Source: DAOTVD01 sp034437075 (GTDB lineage Bacteria; Chloroflexota; Anaerolineae; Aggregatilineales; J027). Taken from it: DNA of 14,123 nucleotides. Position numbers and translations under genes: made by a program. The stretch lies in assembly GCA_034437075.1 (NCBI GenBank), contig DAOTVD010000278.1, positions 1-14,123 of the forward strand, in the 5' to 3' direction. Of this stretch, positions 6,791 through 13,281 are shown piece after piece (the first letter of the stretch is position 1; each line of letters opens with the position of its first letter). The notes beneath the pieces are model-generated. The model was not told the DNA's origin. It worked only from the letters and a program-made list of their open reading frames with translations, and searched no databases.

Positions 6791-9437
6791 CGCGGGCCTG
6801 GGCGGCTTCCCAGTCGATACCCGGCGGGACAATGTAGCTATAATAATCTTCGCCTGGCTGCCTGGGGATGATATTCAAGCGACTTTCGCCCTCTGGAAAG
6901 GCGGTTTCTAGGTACTGCGCGGTTTCCGTATCGTCCTGATGATACATGATAAACAGTGGCCGCGTTGGGTCGTAAGCGTAGGGTGTGCCTGCGTTTTGCT
7001 GCACCGCTGCAAAAATCTGGTCTTGGGTGACAAGACCATTATTCCAGTCAATATCGCCTGCCACCGTGCCCAGAATACGATGATCCAGCCAATGAGGATA
7101 CGCAATCATAAAGGCGTTGCCCCAATTGCCTTCCCCGGTTGCGAACGTGTTTAGCGGCTCGGCAATCTCGGCGTAAGGCGTCCAAGAACGGCGATAGCCT
7201 TCTTGGTATTCTTCAAAATAGAGACGGTGGCTGACTGTCCCCGCGCTATACACGACCAGGGCAATGGCTATTAGCGCGATGAGCGCGCCGACATTCCGCC
7301 AGCGGATGGCCCGGTCGGTGAAATAAGCAAATTGCGCCAGGGGATAGGCCGCGACGAGAAACACAAACGGAATGGTGCCGCTGGCTCGGGTAAACGATGG
7401 GTTCTCGATGGTATACGCCAGGGTGAGCGCGGAGGGCAAGAGCATGACCAACACGCCCAAGGGCACCAGAATATGCGCGGCATCCCAGCGGCGCACGATG
7501 AGCACCACCCAGGCCAAGATGCCCAGCAAAAATAGGCCGTTCGTCACGGGGTCTAGGGCGGGGCGCTGGTTTGGGTTATTGATCCAGGCGGCATCACCGC
7601 GCCAACTCCACATGCGCAAGGCGTCCCAGTAATTTTGTTGAAAGACATCCCATTGGTCGATAAACAAGTCGAATTGTTCGCTAAAGGACGGGTCATACGC
7701 GACCATCATGCCGGTTTCGGGGTCTTCGCGGATGAAGGCGTTATCGCCAAAGAGGCGGCCTTGGGTTCGATTCCAGAATTGATCGGGAAAGGCTTCGCCA
7801 TAGCGATATAACGGTAAGAAGATGACGATGGCCATGATGCCGGTGGCGCCCAGATTCAGCGCATAGCGCCAGGCTGCTCCCCAAGAGCGCGCATAAATAG
7901 CGGCGCCCAAGACGGTGCCCGTAATCGCCAGCAGGGGCAACATGCGGTTGGCCTGGTAAAAGTACACCCCAGCCCCCAGCACGATTCCCAGCACGACAAA
8001 ATCAAAGCGCCGATTATGGCGCATGCCGCGCACCAGAAAAATGAGCACCAATACGGTTACCAGGGGGGTTAGGGCGATACGTAAGCCCAGGCGAGATAGC
8101 ATGACATGCCAATGCGAAACGGCCAATAAAGCGGCGATGCACAAACCTAGCCAGAGGCCCATACGCCGTTGCTCGGGGGTTTGGTGGCCTATCACGACCC
8201 GCCCTAGCCAGATACTCAGCGCGATGGTAACGAGCCCTTCGATGATGGTGGCCAGTTTGAGCGTGTCGAACGAGAAATCGAGGCCAAAGACGTTGATGAG
8301 GGCGGCGATATAATGCATCTGGAAGCCCTCACGCCCGCCATTATTCGGGAAGAAGATGCCTTCGTAGCCCAGATAAACCCGACGCGCGTCTAGCAATTTT
8401 TCGATATGGTCGCTGGTCATCTCGGGGGGCACGCCAGATAGGTCATCTAGGCGCATGTATAGCGCGGCGATGGCGATCAGCATCAGGGCCAGGCCCACCC
8501 AGCCCCATTGCAACAGGGCGCGAAGTTGCGGGCGGGGGAGGCGCGGCAAGCTTGGCCAGCGTGCGTCCCCGATTAGGCGCGTGTATAGGCCACCCGCTAG
8601 GCGATTCAAGTCGATGGTTAGGATGGCAAACCAGGTGATGATTGCTAGCAACCAGGCGATAGTGCCGGGGGTTGTCCATACGACATCTTGCACTTGCGTA
8701 CCAGTGGCGTCGTAAAGCACATTTTCGCTGTAGGCCAGATACGCAAAGACGATGCCCAAGGGCATAAGCGCCAGGCGTAGCGCATTGTTTTCTACCCAGT
8801 TGAACAGCATTTCTAGGGGATGCGCTTCGGAAGGTGTGTCGTCACGTAAAGGGGTCTCGGCAGGTGATGGCAGGGTCGTGACAGGCATCGTCTGGGGCTG
8901 AGGCTGGGTCGGTGCGGTGGGCCTGGCGTCGCCGGAGAGGCGTTCTAGCCACCACCACCGCGCGCGATACAGCATTGCCAAGCTATAGATGATCGCGGCG
9001 GGGATGAAAATTATCAGGGTAATGGTCGGACTACTGTTATTTTCTACGGCAGACCATAGGGCTTGGCCGCTAAAGATCGCCAGAAGTAGCGCAATGAACA
9101 ATATGAACGACAGCACCATATGCATCGGCGAAATTAACGATGGCGCATCCTCGAGCGTTTCTTCGGGCATGTGCAGGTCGGGCAAGGCGCCGTTTGTTGC
9201 CGATACGGGCGGCGTGGCCTGGGTGGGCGGGGGGATGTCCAAGCTTTCGGGCGCCAGGTGGACCTCGGGCTGGCGCGGAGTTGGGGTGGCCTCCCTGGGC
9301 CCGGATGATGGCGGCGCGCTAATGGTCTTGAAGAAAACGCGCAAAACAGGCCCAGGCCGAAAGATAAACAGCCGCAGCACTTCCCACAGCGTAAGGTCTT
9401 CAAAATCGGGATATTGGGATGGTGTTTTTTCGTTCAT
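6774..9437 (-). CDS. Large GT39-type membrane glycosyltransferase with an N-terminal extension
   Basis: 887 residues. A Pro-rich cytosolic segment (1-100) is followed by two helices (about 105-125, 137-157), a second Pro/Thr-rich loop (170-210) and two more helices (222-240, 258-275). The GT-C catalytic module then starts near 305. Its first extracytoplasmic loop carries GVPPEMTSDHIEKL, with Glu339 and Asp343 as acidic candidates, and NNGGREGFQMHY. About eight to ten more helices follow, then a soluble C-terminal domain (about 735-887). It probably transfers a sugar from a polyprenyl-phosphate donor to a surface acceptor. The ATG at 9437 forms ATGA with the methyltransferase stop (9434-9436). 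A GTG at 9470 would instead lie deeper in that gene. No SD is present, so translation is likely coupled. The extension is unusual for the family. Confidence 0.88.
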   Translation of the reverse strand: MNEKTPSQYPDFEDLTLWEVLRLFIFRPGPVLRVFFKTISAPPSSGPREATPTPRQPEVHLAPESLDIPPPTQATPPVSATNGALPDLHMPEETLEDAPSLISPMHMVLSFILFIALLLAIFSGQALWSAVENNSSPTITLIIFIPAAIIYSLAMLYRARWWWLERLSGDARPTAPTQPQPQTMPVTTLPSPAETPLRDDTPSEAHPLEMLFNWVENNALRLALMPLGIVFAYLAYSENVLYDATGTQVQDVVWTTPGTIAWLLAIITWFAILTIDLNRLAGGLYTRLIGDARWPSLPRLPRPQLRALLQWGWVGLALMLIAIAALYMRLDDLSGVPPEMTSDHIEKLLDARRVYLGYEGIFFPNNGGREGFQMHYIAALINVFGLDFSFDTLKLATIIEGLVTIALSIWLGRVVIGHQTPEQRRMGLWLGLCIAALLAVSHWHVMLSRLGLRIALTPLVTVLVLIFLVRGMRHNRRFDFVVLGIVLGAGVYFYQANRMLPLLAITGTVLGAAIYARSWGAAWRYALNLGATGIMAIVIFLPLYRYGEAFPDQFWNRTQGRLFGDNAFIREDPETGMMVAYDPSFSEQFDLFIDQWDVFQQNYWDALRMWSWRGDAAWINNPNQRPALDPVTNGLFLLGILAWVVLIVRRWDAAHILVPLGVLVMLLPSALTLAYTIENPSFTRASGTIPFVFLVAAYPLAQFAYFTDRAIRWRNVGALIALIAIALVVYSAGTVSHRLYFEEYQEGYRRSWTPYAEIAEPLNTFATGEGNWGNAFMIAYPHWLDHRILGTVAGDIDWNNGLVTQDQIFAAVQQNAGTPYAYDPTRPLFIMYHQDDTETAQYLETAFPEGESRLNIIPRQPGEDYYSYIVPPGIDWEAAQARVNSDR

Positions 9438-10297
9438 GATGTTGGTTGTGGTTTGCGGGCATGGATGCACAGATTAACGGTGCTGCGGTCTAGGGGTTCT
9501 TCGAGTTGGTTGGCGCGGTCGAACCAGTTAAAGATCGCCAGCCCCAGGTTGACAGGGTTCAACAAGCTGCCGCGATTTTGGTCGAAGGTGGTACGGTCGG
9601 CGGCCCGGGCCATGGCATCCGGTAGGGCGCCGCTTTCGAGCAAGGGCTTACCCAAGCCATAGACGAGGTTATGAATAAACGGAAAGCTGTAATGGGTAAA
9701 GGCGCGTTGGGCGACAACCTCGAAGCCGGCAGACAGCACAGCATGGCGCAGTTCATCGAGCGTATATAGTCGTTCATGGTTGGCCCAGATGCCCGCCAGC
9801 GGCCCTCGGCGGATTTTGGTACGCAGGGTAGTTTCTAGGGTCTTGTTGATGGGGTCCCACCAGAACGGATAATTGGCATTCGGCACGGTAATGGCCACGC
9901 TACCGCCTGGTTTCAAAACGCGCCAGACTTCGCGCAGGCCCCGCACATCATCCGCGAGGTGTTCCAGGATTTCGCTCAGGATGATGCCATCGAAATACGC
10001 ATCTGGAAATGGCATGGCGTAGATGCTGCTGCGCGTGAGCGTGAGGTTGGGCAAGTGGCCAACATTAGCGGCGGCTTTGCGCAAGATGTCGGGGTCGAGT
10101 TCCAGCCCTACCAGGCGAACAGCGGGATTCAGGGTGTGGTAGTAGTTCAGATAAAACCCACGCCCGCAGGCACAATCCAAAATGCGTGCGGTGGTATCAG
10201 GGGGTATCCATTCAAAGATCGTCCGTACGCGCTTTTTGAACGCCATATCGGCTTCGTTGCGCGTCAGACGGCGAACGTGCTCGTCAAGAAGGGTCAT
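9434..10297 (-). CDS. Class I SAM-dependent methyltransferase
   Basis: 287 residues with a Methyltransf_11-type Rossmann fold: motif I ILDCACGRG (39-47), the ribose-binding acidic residue in VGLELD (E66), MPFPDAYFDGIILSEILEHL (95-114) and LKPGG (128-132). The C-terminal 140 residues, with NANYPFWWDP and HERLYTLDEL, resemble methyltransferases of sugar, lipid or quinone pathways. The gene overlaps the glycosyltransferase gene by ATGA, so the two are likely a unit that makes or modifies an envelope glycan or lipid-linked sugar; the substrate is not deducible. No SD precedes the ATG. Instead a 10-codon mini-ORF ends in TGA overlapping the start. A TACAAT -10 lies at 10334-10339 on this strand. 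Confidence 0.88.
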   Translation of the reverse strand: MTLLDEHVRRLTRNEADMAFKKRVRTIFEWIPPDTTARILDCACGRGFYLNYYHTLNPAVRLVGLELDPDILRKAAANVGHLPNLTLTRSSIYAMPFPDAYFDGIILSEILEHLADDVRGLREVWRVLKPGGSVAITVPNANYPFWWDPINKTLETTLRTKIRRGPLAGIWANHERLYTLDELRHAVLSAGFEVVAQRAFTHYSFPFIHNLVYGLGKPLLESGALPDAMARAADRTTFDQNRGSLLNPVNLGLAIFNWFDRANQLEEPLDRSTVNLCIHARKPQPTS

Positions 10298-10326
10298 GGT
10301 CTATCATAAGCAGTGTTTGGATGCAT
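10294..10326 (-). CDS. Candidate leader mini-ORF overlapping the methyltransferase gene
   Basis: Encodes MHPNTAYDRP and stops with TGA at 10296-10294, overlapping the methyltransferase ATG at 10297 as ATGA. Its ATG begins 7 nt after TACAAT, the same spacing as before the RRM-PHAX gene, so the mRNA may be leaderless. The methyltransferase has no SD of its own. Short enough to arise by chance; supported only by the repeated layout. Confidence 0.4.
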   Translation of the reverse strand: MHPNTAYDRP

Positions 10327-10333
10327 CCCGCTT

Positions 10334-10339
10334 ATTGTA
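10334..10339 (-). promoter_or_regulatory. -10 element of the methyltransferase-glycosyltransferase operon
   Basis: Minus-strand TACAAT preceded by GG, the same octamer GGTACAAT as at 5940-5947. No clear -35 hexamer is found 16-18 bp upstream. It lies between the stop of the small HTH gene (10379) and the methyltransferase. Confidence 0.45.
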
Positions 10340-10378
10340 CCGTGTCTGGCGTAGGGTGGGAGGGTGATCTTATGCACC

Positions 10379-10726
10379 TTATTCGGGGAATAAGTCTAGC
10401 CCGTTAACGTGATGATCCACATAATGAGCAAAGGAACAACTCAGGATAAACCAGCGCCCGTTGATATTGATGCACGCTATTGGCGTTTCGGCGTCTGTGG
10501 CCAAGCGGATGACGTGTTTTTCGCTATAACTGTACTCACGCGCGATTTCGGCGGGGGTTTGCCACTGCGCAGCCGGGGTATGGCGGCGTAGCCACGCGGT
10601 ATCTGGCGGATTGGCGGCGTGGCGCCCGTAGGCAGAGCAAGCGAATGTTTGCGCACCGCTTTCGACGAGCTGCCGACAGTGATCGCATTGGCGGAATGTG
10701 CGGTGTGGTGGGTGGAGACTCGCCAA
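10379..10726 (-). CDS. Small Cys-containing helix-turn-helix protein
   Basis: 115 residues, function unknown. The N-terminal part has C14-x2-C17 and C30, which could contribute to a metal site or be structural. Residues 57-100 read like an excisionase/MerR-type winged HTH: TPAEIAREYSYSEKHVIRL, then a short wing ending in NGRWFIL. A possible DNA-binding role follows from that. The start is TTG: it is the only start codon that keeps the Cys region, no in-frame ATG exists between it and an upstream TGA, and AAGGAA lies about 8 nt before it. The presumed promoter upstream carries three phased TGTCCG repeats. Two other frames are open here, so reality rests on the HTH pattern and the SD. Confidence 0.6.
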   Translation of the reverse strand: MASLHPPHRTFRQCDHCRQLVESGAQTFACSAYGRHAANPPDTAWLRRHTPAAQWQTPAEIAREYSYSEKHVIRLATDAETPIACININGRWFILSCSFAHYVDHHVNGLDLFPE

Positions 10727-10795
10727 GAAAGCGTTCCTTCTGAGTATGCATCACAAGAGAGACTCATTAGAACGCACTCGCACGCCAGACGCGAA

Positions 10796-10801
10796 ATTAT
10801 G
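10796..10801 (-). promoter_or_regulatory. Possible -10 element of the small HTH gene
   Basis: Minus-strand CATAAT about 70 bp upstream of the TTG start and overlapping the last of three CGGACA repeats. No good -35 hexamer is seen at the normal distance, which would fit a promoter that depends on a protein bound at the repeats. Confidence 0.3.
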
Positions 10802-10828
10802 TCCGGAATATGTCCGGTTTTTGTCCGT
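10800..10828. repeat. Three direct repeats of TGTCCG(G/T) with 11-bp period
   Basis: TGTCCGG at 10800-10806, TGTCCGG at 10811-10817 and TGTCCGT at 10822-10828 begin exactly 11 bp apart, with A/T-rich 4-bp spacers. A further GTCCGG lies at 10857-10862, 34 bp from the last. The array lies in the 126-bp gap between the FHA stop and the HTH gene start, over the presumed HTH promoter. Same-face spacing suggests cooperative binding of a regulator. Confidence 0.6.
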
Positions 10829-10852
10829 CGTATGGCAATGGGGAGTGGCCTA

Positions 10853-11347
10853 TTACGTCCGGCGAACCGGGATGATCGGTTGTTCGGCTTGGATTTCGTA
10901 GTACACGTAAATGGCTAAACGCCCCAGCGAGAACATATCGCCATTATACAAGGGATAGCCTTGGTTGAAGTTGATTTCTTCGCCATTCAAGTAGGTGCGG
11001 TTGCTGCTGCCCATATCGTATAGATAGATCAGATTATCACGATACCAATGGATTTCGGCATGGCGCCGGCTAACGCCCATCCGGTATCCCGCCAGCGGTG
11101 TGAAATCAATGTCGGGTTCCAGGCCAGTTAATGGGTCGGGACGGCCTAATGTTATTTTTTCTTTAATCGGGATCGTGATAGAGTATTCGACTTCAACCAG
11201 GTCGAGGCGTAGCAAGCCTTGGCGCAAGGGTTCGGGCGGGCGTTTCTGGCTGTCGTGCAGACTTTGCCGCAAGGCGGCGGCCTCCGCTTCGCTAAACTTG
11301 CGGGTTTGGCCTCGGTCCGACGCATCAGGTTGCTGGTGATGACTCAT
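10853..11347 (-). CDS. FHA-domain protein
   Basis: 164-residue cytosolic protein. The N-terminal 45 residues are polar and probably flexible. Residues about 48-155 form a forkhead-associated domain, which binds phosphothreonine peptides. Key residues are present: G68-R69, S93-R-R-H96, D111-x-G-S-S-N116-R-T, and N121-G122. It would act as an adaptor for a Ser/Thr kinase, but no kinase is in the window. The start at 11347 is chosen because its ATGA overlaps the stop of a 12-codon mini-ORF. An in-frame ATG at 11392 would add 15 residues and has no better SD. Confidence 0.87.
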   Translation of the reverse strand: MSHHQQPDASDRGQTRKFSEAEAAALRQSLHDSQKRPPEPLRQGLLRLDLVEVEYSITIPIKEKITLGRPDPLTGLEPDIDFTPLAGYRMGVSRRHAEIHWYRDNLIYLYDMGSSNRTYLNGEEINFNQGYPLYNGDMFSLGRLAIYVYYEIQAEQPIIPVRRT

Positions 11348-11382
11348 CGAGCGTGTCCAATAACTATACTCAAGTTTTCCAT
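11344..11382 (-). CDS. Candidate leader mini-ORF overlapping the FHA gene
   Basis: Encodes MENLSIVIGHAR and ends in TGA at 11346-11344, overlapping the FHA ATG (11347) as ATGA. A TATGAT hexamer ends 5 nt before its ATG. This is the weakest of the three candidates because the FHA frame itself is also open through this stretch to an ATG at 11392. Confidence 0.3.
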   Translation of the reverse strand: MENLSIVIGHAR

Positions 11383-11387
11383 AGTCT

Positions 11388-11418
11388 ATCATAGTCCATC
11401 TTGGTGGGATGCTACAAC
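11388..11418 (-). promoter_or_regulatory. Possible promoter of the FHA gene
   Basis: Minus-strand TTGTAG (11418-11413) and TATGAT (11393-11388) with a long 19-bp spacer. Transcription would begin around the ATG of the mini-ORF at 11382. Moderate consensus match only. Confidence 0.3.
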
Positions 11419-11516
11419 TCTGGAGGTACTAAGTGCAGGGCGATTGCATCAAATTGGAGCTTTAATATACTTTGCGTTATATTAATTAACATAATAACAA
11501 GGTAAATCTCGCTCGG

Positions 11517-11545
11517 AAAATAACAAAGAGCTTAAGCCTTTTGTT
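11517..11545 (-). terminator. Possible terminator of the HAD-DinB gene
   Basis: On the minus strand AACAAA (11545-11540) pairs with TTTGTT (11527-11522), and an inner AGGC/GCTC region pairs imperfectly around a TTAA loop. ATTTTCC follows. The stem is AT-rich and lies about 85 bp past the stop codon, so this is a weak call. Confidence 0.3.
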
Positions 11546-11591
11546 AAATCCTTAGTTTCAGGCTATATGGCGTGCGAATCAGCCAGGGTGC

Positions 11592-11624
11592 AGCAATCGG
11601 TGAATAGATACTGATGCGATTGCT
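11592..11624. repeat. 8-bp inverted repeat after the HAD-DinB stop
   Basis: AGCAATCG (11592-11599) and CGATTGCT (11617-11624) are perfect inverted copies with a 17-bp spacer, immediately after the stop codon at 11630. No T-tract follows on the minus strand, so it is not a canonical terminator. Confidence 0.4.
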
Positions 11625-11629
11625 CAGCG

Positions 11630-12853
11630 CTAAGTGCAATTACCAATCGTTTGACAGAGTTGGGTCAGGTGTAAGGCATCGTGGCGAGTCATAAACAAGG
11701 CCATTTCGAGCAAGTCCGTTGGCCCATATATGCTGTGCCGGGCGGGACGTTGCCAGGCATCAGCGGGCAAGCCGCCCAGAAAGTCGCGCGTGATGGCACG
11801 TTCTTGGGCGAAGCGGCGCGCTTCGGCATGGCCATCCAGGTGGTGTAAATCCTGGGAACCTGGCGGTGGCGTTTCGGGCGCGGGGCTGATAAATGGGTTA
11901 TCTTCCGCTGCGATGTGGGCCAGGCGTGGGCGTTGTACCTCGCTTTCGCGCGTGGCCAGATGATTGACAATTTCCATGGGCGACCATTCGTCAGGGTCGG
12001 GCCGTTGGTGCCAGAAGCGCTCGGGCATGTCGTGAATGAGCCCATACAGCACCGCCACTGCGGCATTCAGGCGCGGGAATAGATGCGCTGGCCGGGGGGG
12101 CTGTGGTGGGCGAGCCAGGCAATCATCCACAGCCAGCAAACAATCCAAGAAATCGTCTAAGCTGCCTATAGCCGTCGGTTGGATGGTTGCGCCCGGCGGG
12201 ATTTGCGCCCCCCGATTCACCCAAAACGTATATAGCCCAGCCTGCGCCGCTGGCTGAATGTCGTTGCGCCAGCTATCGCCAACCATAATGGCCTCGTAGG
12301 GATCAATGCCAATATGTAGCATGATTTCTTCGTAATAGTGCGGTTGTGGCTTGGCAAAATAGCTGTTCTCGGCGTGGGTGATGCGCCATAGCGCCGGGTG
12401 GTCGGGCGGGAGCCCAGCCCAACGTAACCGTTCTTCGATAACATTGGCGGTGTAAATCGGATTGGTGGCGATGACAACCGCGTAGCCCGCCGCGCTAAGC
12501 TGTTCGACCAAGGTTTGGGCAGCGATCAGCGGCACCGTTCGCTCGCGCAAGGCGGTGTATTCGGTGGCAATGTAGGTGTTGTAATGGGTTTGCCAATCGG
12601 CCAGCGTCCATTCGGCGGGCAGATGCGGTGCCAAGACATCCCAATAGCGCGCATCGTTGCGCTGGTCGGGGGTTTGGTTAGCGGCCAGCGTTTGCACGCC
12701 ATTCACCAAGGCCGCTTGCAGGCTGGGTAAGCTGTGTTCGCGCGCGAAATAAGCATCCAGAGCGGCCAAGTTGTGCCGGATAAACGCGCTCAGGCCGCCC
12801 TCGGGATAACCCAGGAGGGTATCGTCCAGGTCGAGCAGAACGGCTTTAATCAT
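11630..12853 (-). CDS. HAD-superfamily hydrolase fused to a DinB-like domain
   Basis: 407 residues. The HAD part (1 to about 215) has LLDLDDTLL with Asp8 nucleophile and Asp10 acid/base, VIATNP with Thr130, Lys168 in FAKP, and VGDSWRNDI with Asp193 and Asp198, so it should be an active phosphatase-type enzyme. A Pro-rich linker (about 216-262) leads to a four-helix DinB/YfiT-like part with WSPMEIVNHLATRE (His298) and MTRHDALHLTQL (His391, His395), the usual three metal-binding histidines. Its substrate is unknown; DinB-like domains include thiol-dependent transferases. The ATG at 12853 is chosen because the HAD strand begins there. It overlaps the end of the Cys-rich gene by 8 bp, so translation is probably coupled. 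Earlier in-frame starts would add 24 residues read from that gene. Confidence 0.88.
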   Translation of the reverse strand: MIKAVLLDLDDTLLGYPEGGLSAFIRHNLAALDAYFAREHSLPSLQAALVNGVQTLAANQTPDQRNDARYWDVLAPHLPAEWTLADWQTHYNTYIATEYTALRERTVPLIAAQTLVEQLSAAGYAVVIATNPIYTANVIEERLRWAGLPPDHPALWRITHAENSYFAKPQPHYYEEIMLHIGIDPYEAIMVGDSWRNDIQPAAQAGLYTFWVNRGAQIPPGATIQPTAIGSLDDFLDCLLAVDDCLARPPQPPRPAHLFPRLNAAVAVLYGLIHDMPERFWHQRPDPDEWSPMEIVNHLATRESEVQRPRLAHIAAEDNPFISPAPETPPPGSQDLHHLDGHAEARRFAQERAITRDFLGGLPADAWQRPARHSIYGPTDLLEMALFMTRHDALHLTQLCQTIGNCT

Positions 12854-13199
12854 CCATGTTTTCCAGGGCCTGAGCGAACAGATCAAGGCCGGGGCGGTCT
12901 TCGTTACAACGTGGGCAACCGACATACGGATTCTCGACTTGGTCGTCGATTTTGTCGCAGTGAGCGCTCACCTTGACCTTATGGCCGATCCCCAAAATGG
13001 GCTTTTGGATGTGGATTTTCATTTGCAGGTGGGGGCAGGCATTCGCGCGCAGGATGTCTGGCACAGGGCATTTGGCGCAGTCGCGCGGTTGCCAAGCCGC
13101 CGAGCGCTCGGTTTTCCCAATTCGGCATTCTTGGACATCGCGTCCGCGATGAAAATCTTCGTAGTAGTATTCGCATTGGCGACCATCGGGCGTACGCAT
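12846..13199 (-). CDS. Conserved-looking Cys-rich small protein of unknown function
   Basis: 117-residue cytosolic protein with eight cysteines: C9, C25, C41, C44, C55, C81, C95 and C98. Two CxxC pairs (CAKC and CPRC) plus the others would suit two zinc sites or an Fe-S cluster. CAKCPVPDILRANACPHLQ resembles hypothetical proteins I associate with Anaerolineae, where the function is not known. The start has AAAGGA about 10 nt upstream and a TATAAT at 13244-13249 on this strand. It overlaps the HAD-DinB gene by 8 bp, suggesting the two work in one process. Confidence 0.8.
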   Translation of the reverse strand: MRTPDGRQCEYYYEDFHRGRDVQECRIGKTERSAAWQPRDCAKCPVPDILRANACPHLQMKIHIQKPILGIGHKVKVSAHCDKIDDQVENPYVGCPRCNEDRPGLDLFAQALENMDD

Positions 13200-13243
13200 G
13201 GTGGTCTTGTCCTTTGCTTTTGCTAGCAGATGATGTGATACCG

Positions 13244-13249
13244 ATTATA
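13244..13249 (-). promoter_or_regulatory. -10 element of the Cys-rich/HAD-DinB operon
   Basis: Perfect TATAAT on the minus strand, 44 bp upstream of the Cys-rich protein start and 33 bp after the efp stop. No strong -35 is present. Read-through from efp is also possible because I see no terminator hairpin in the gap. Confidence 0.45.
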
Positions 13250-13281
13250 GCCTTGCCCGCAAGCCCTGACCGCTCTTTGCC

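Larger units (their letters stand above)
11393..11629. other. AT-rich intergenic region between the HAD-DinB and FHA genes
   Basis: A 237-bp gap with an AT-rich core (about 11461-11510) unlike the GC-rich surroundings, containing TTAATTAA. I see no convincing coding sequence. Inverted repeats at 11522-11545 and 11592-11624 and the presumed FHA promoter are listed separately. CTAAGTGCA and GCGATTGC each occur twice, near both ends of the gap. Confidence 0.5.

Noticed and set aside
9438..9470. GTG start at 9470 for the large glycosyltransferase
   Set aside because: The ATG at 9437 forms an ATGA overlap with the methyltransferase stop and begins the natural N-terminus MNEKTPSQ.
10477..10767. 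Alternative minus-strand reading frames over the small HTH gene
   Set aside because: They show low-complexity Arg/Pro/Ser content without a domain pattern, while the chosen frame has an HTH and a well-placed SD.
10800..10862. TGTCCG repeats as a replication iteron array or CRISPR
   Set aside because: Only three or four 7-bp units in a promoter position, with no Rep or cas gene nearby; an operator fits better.
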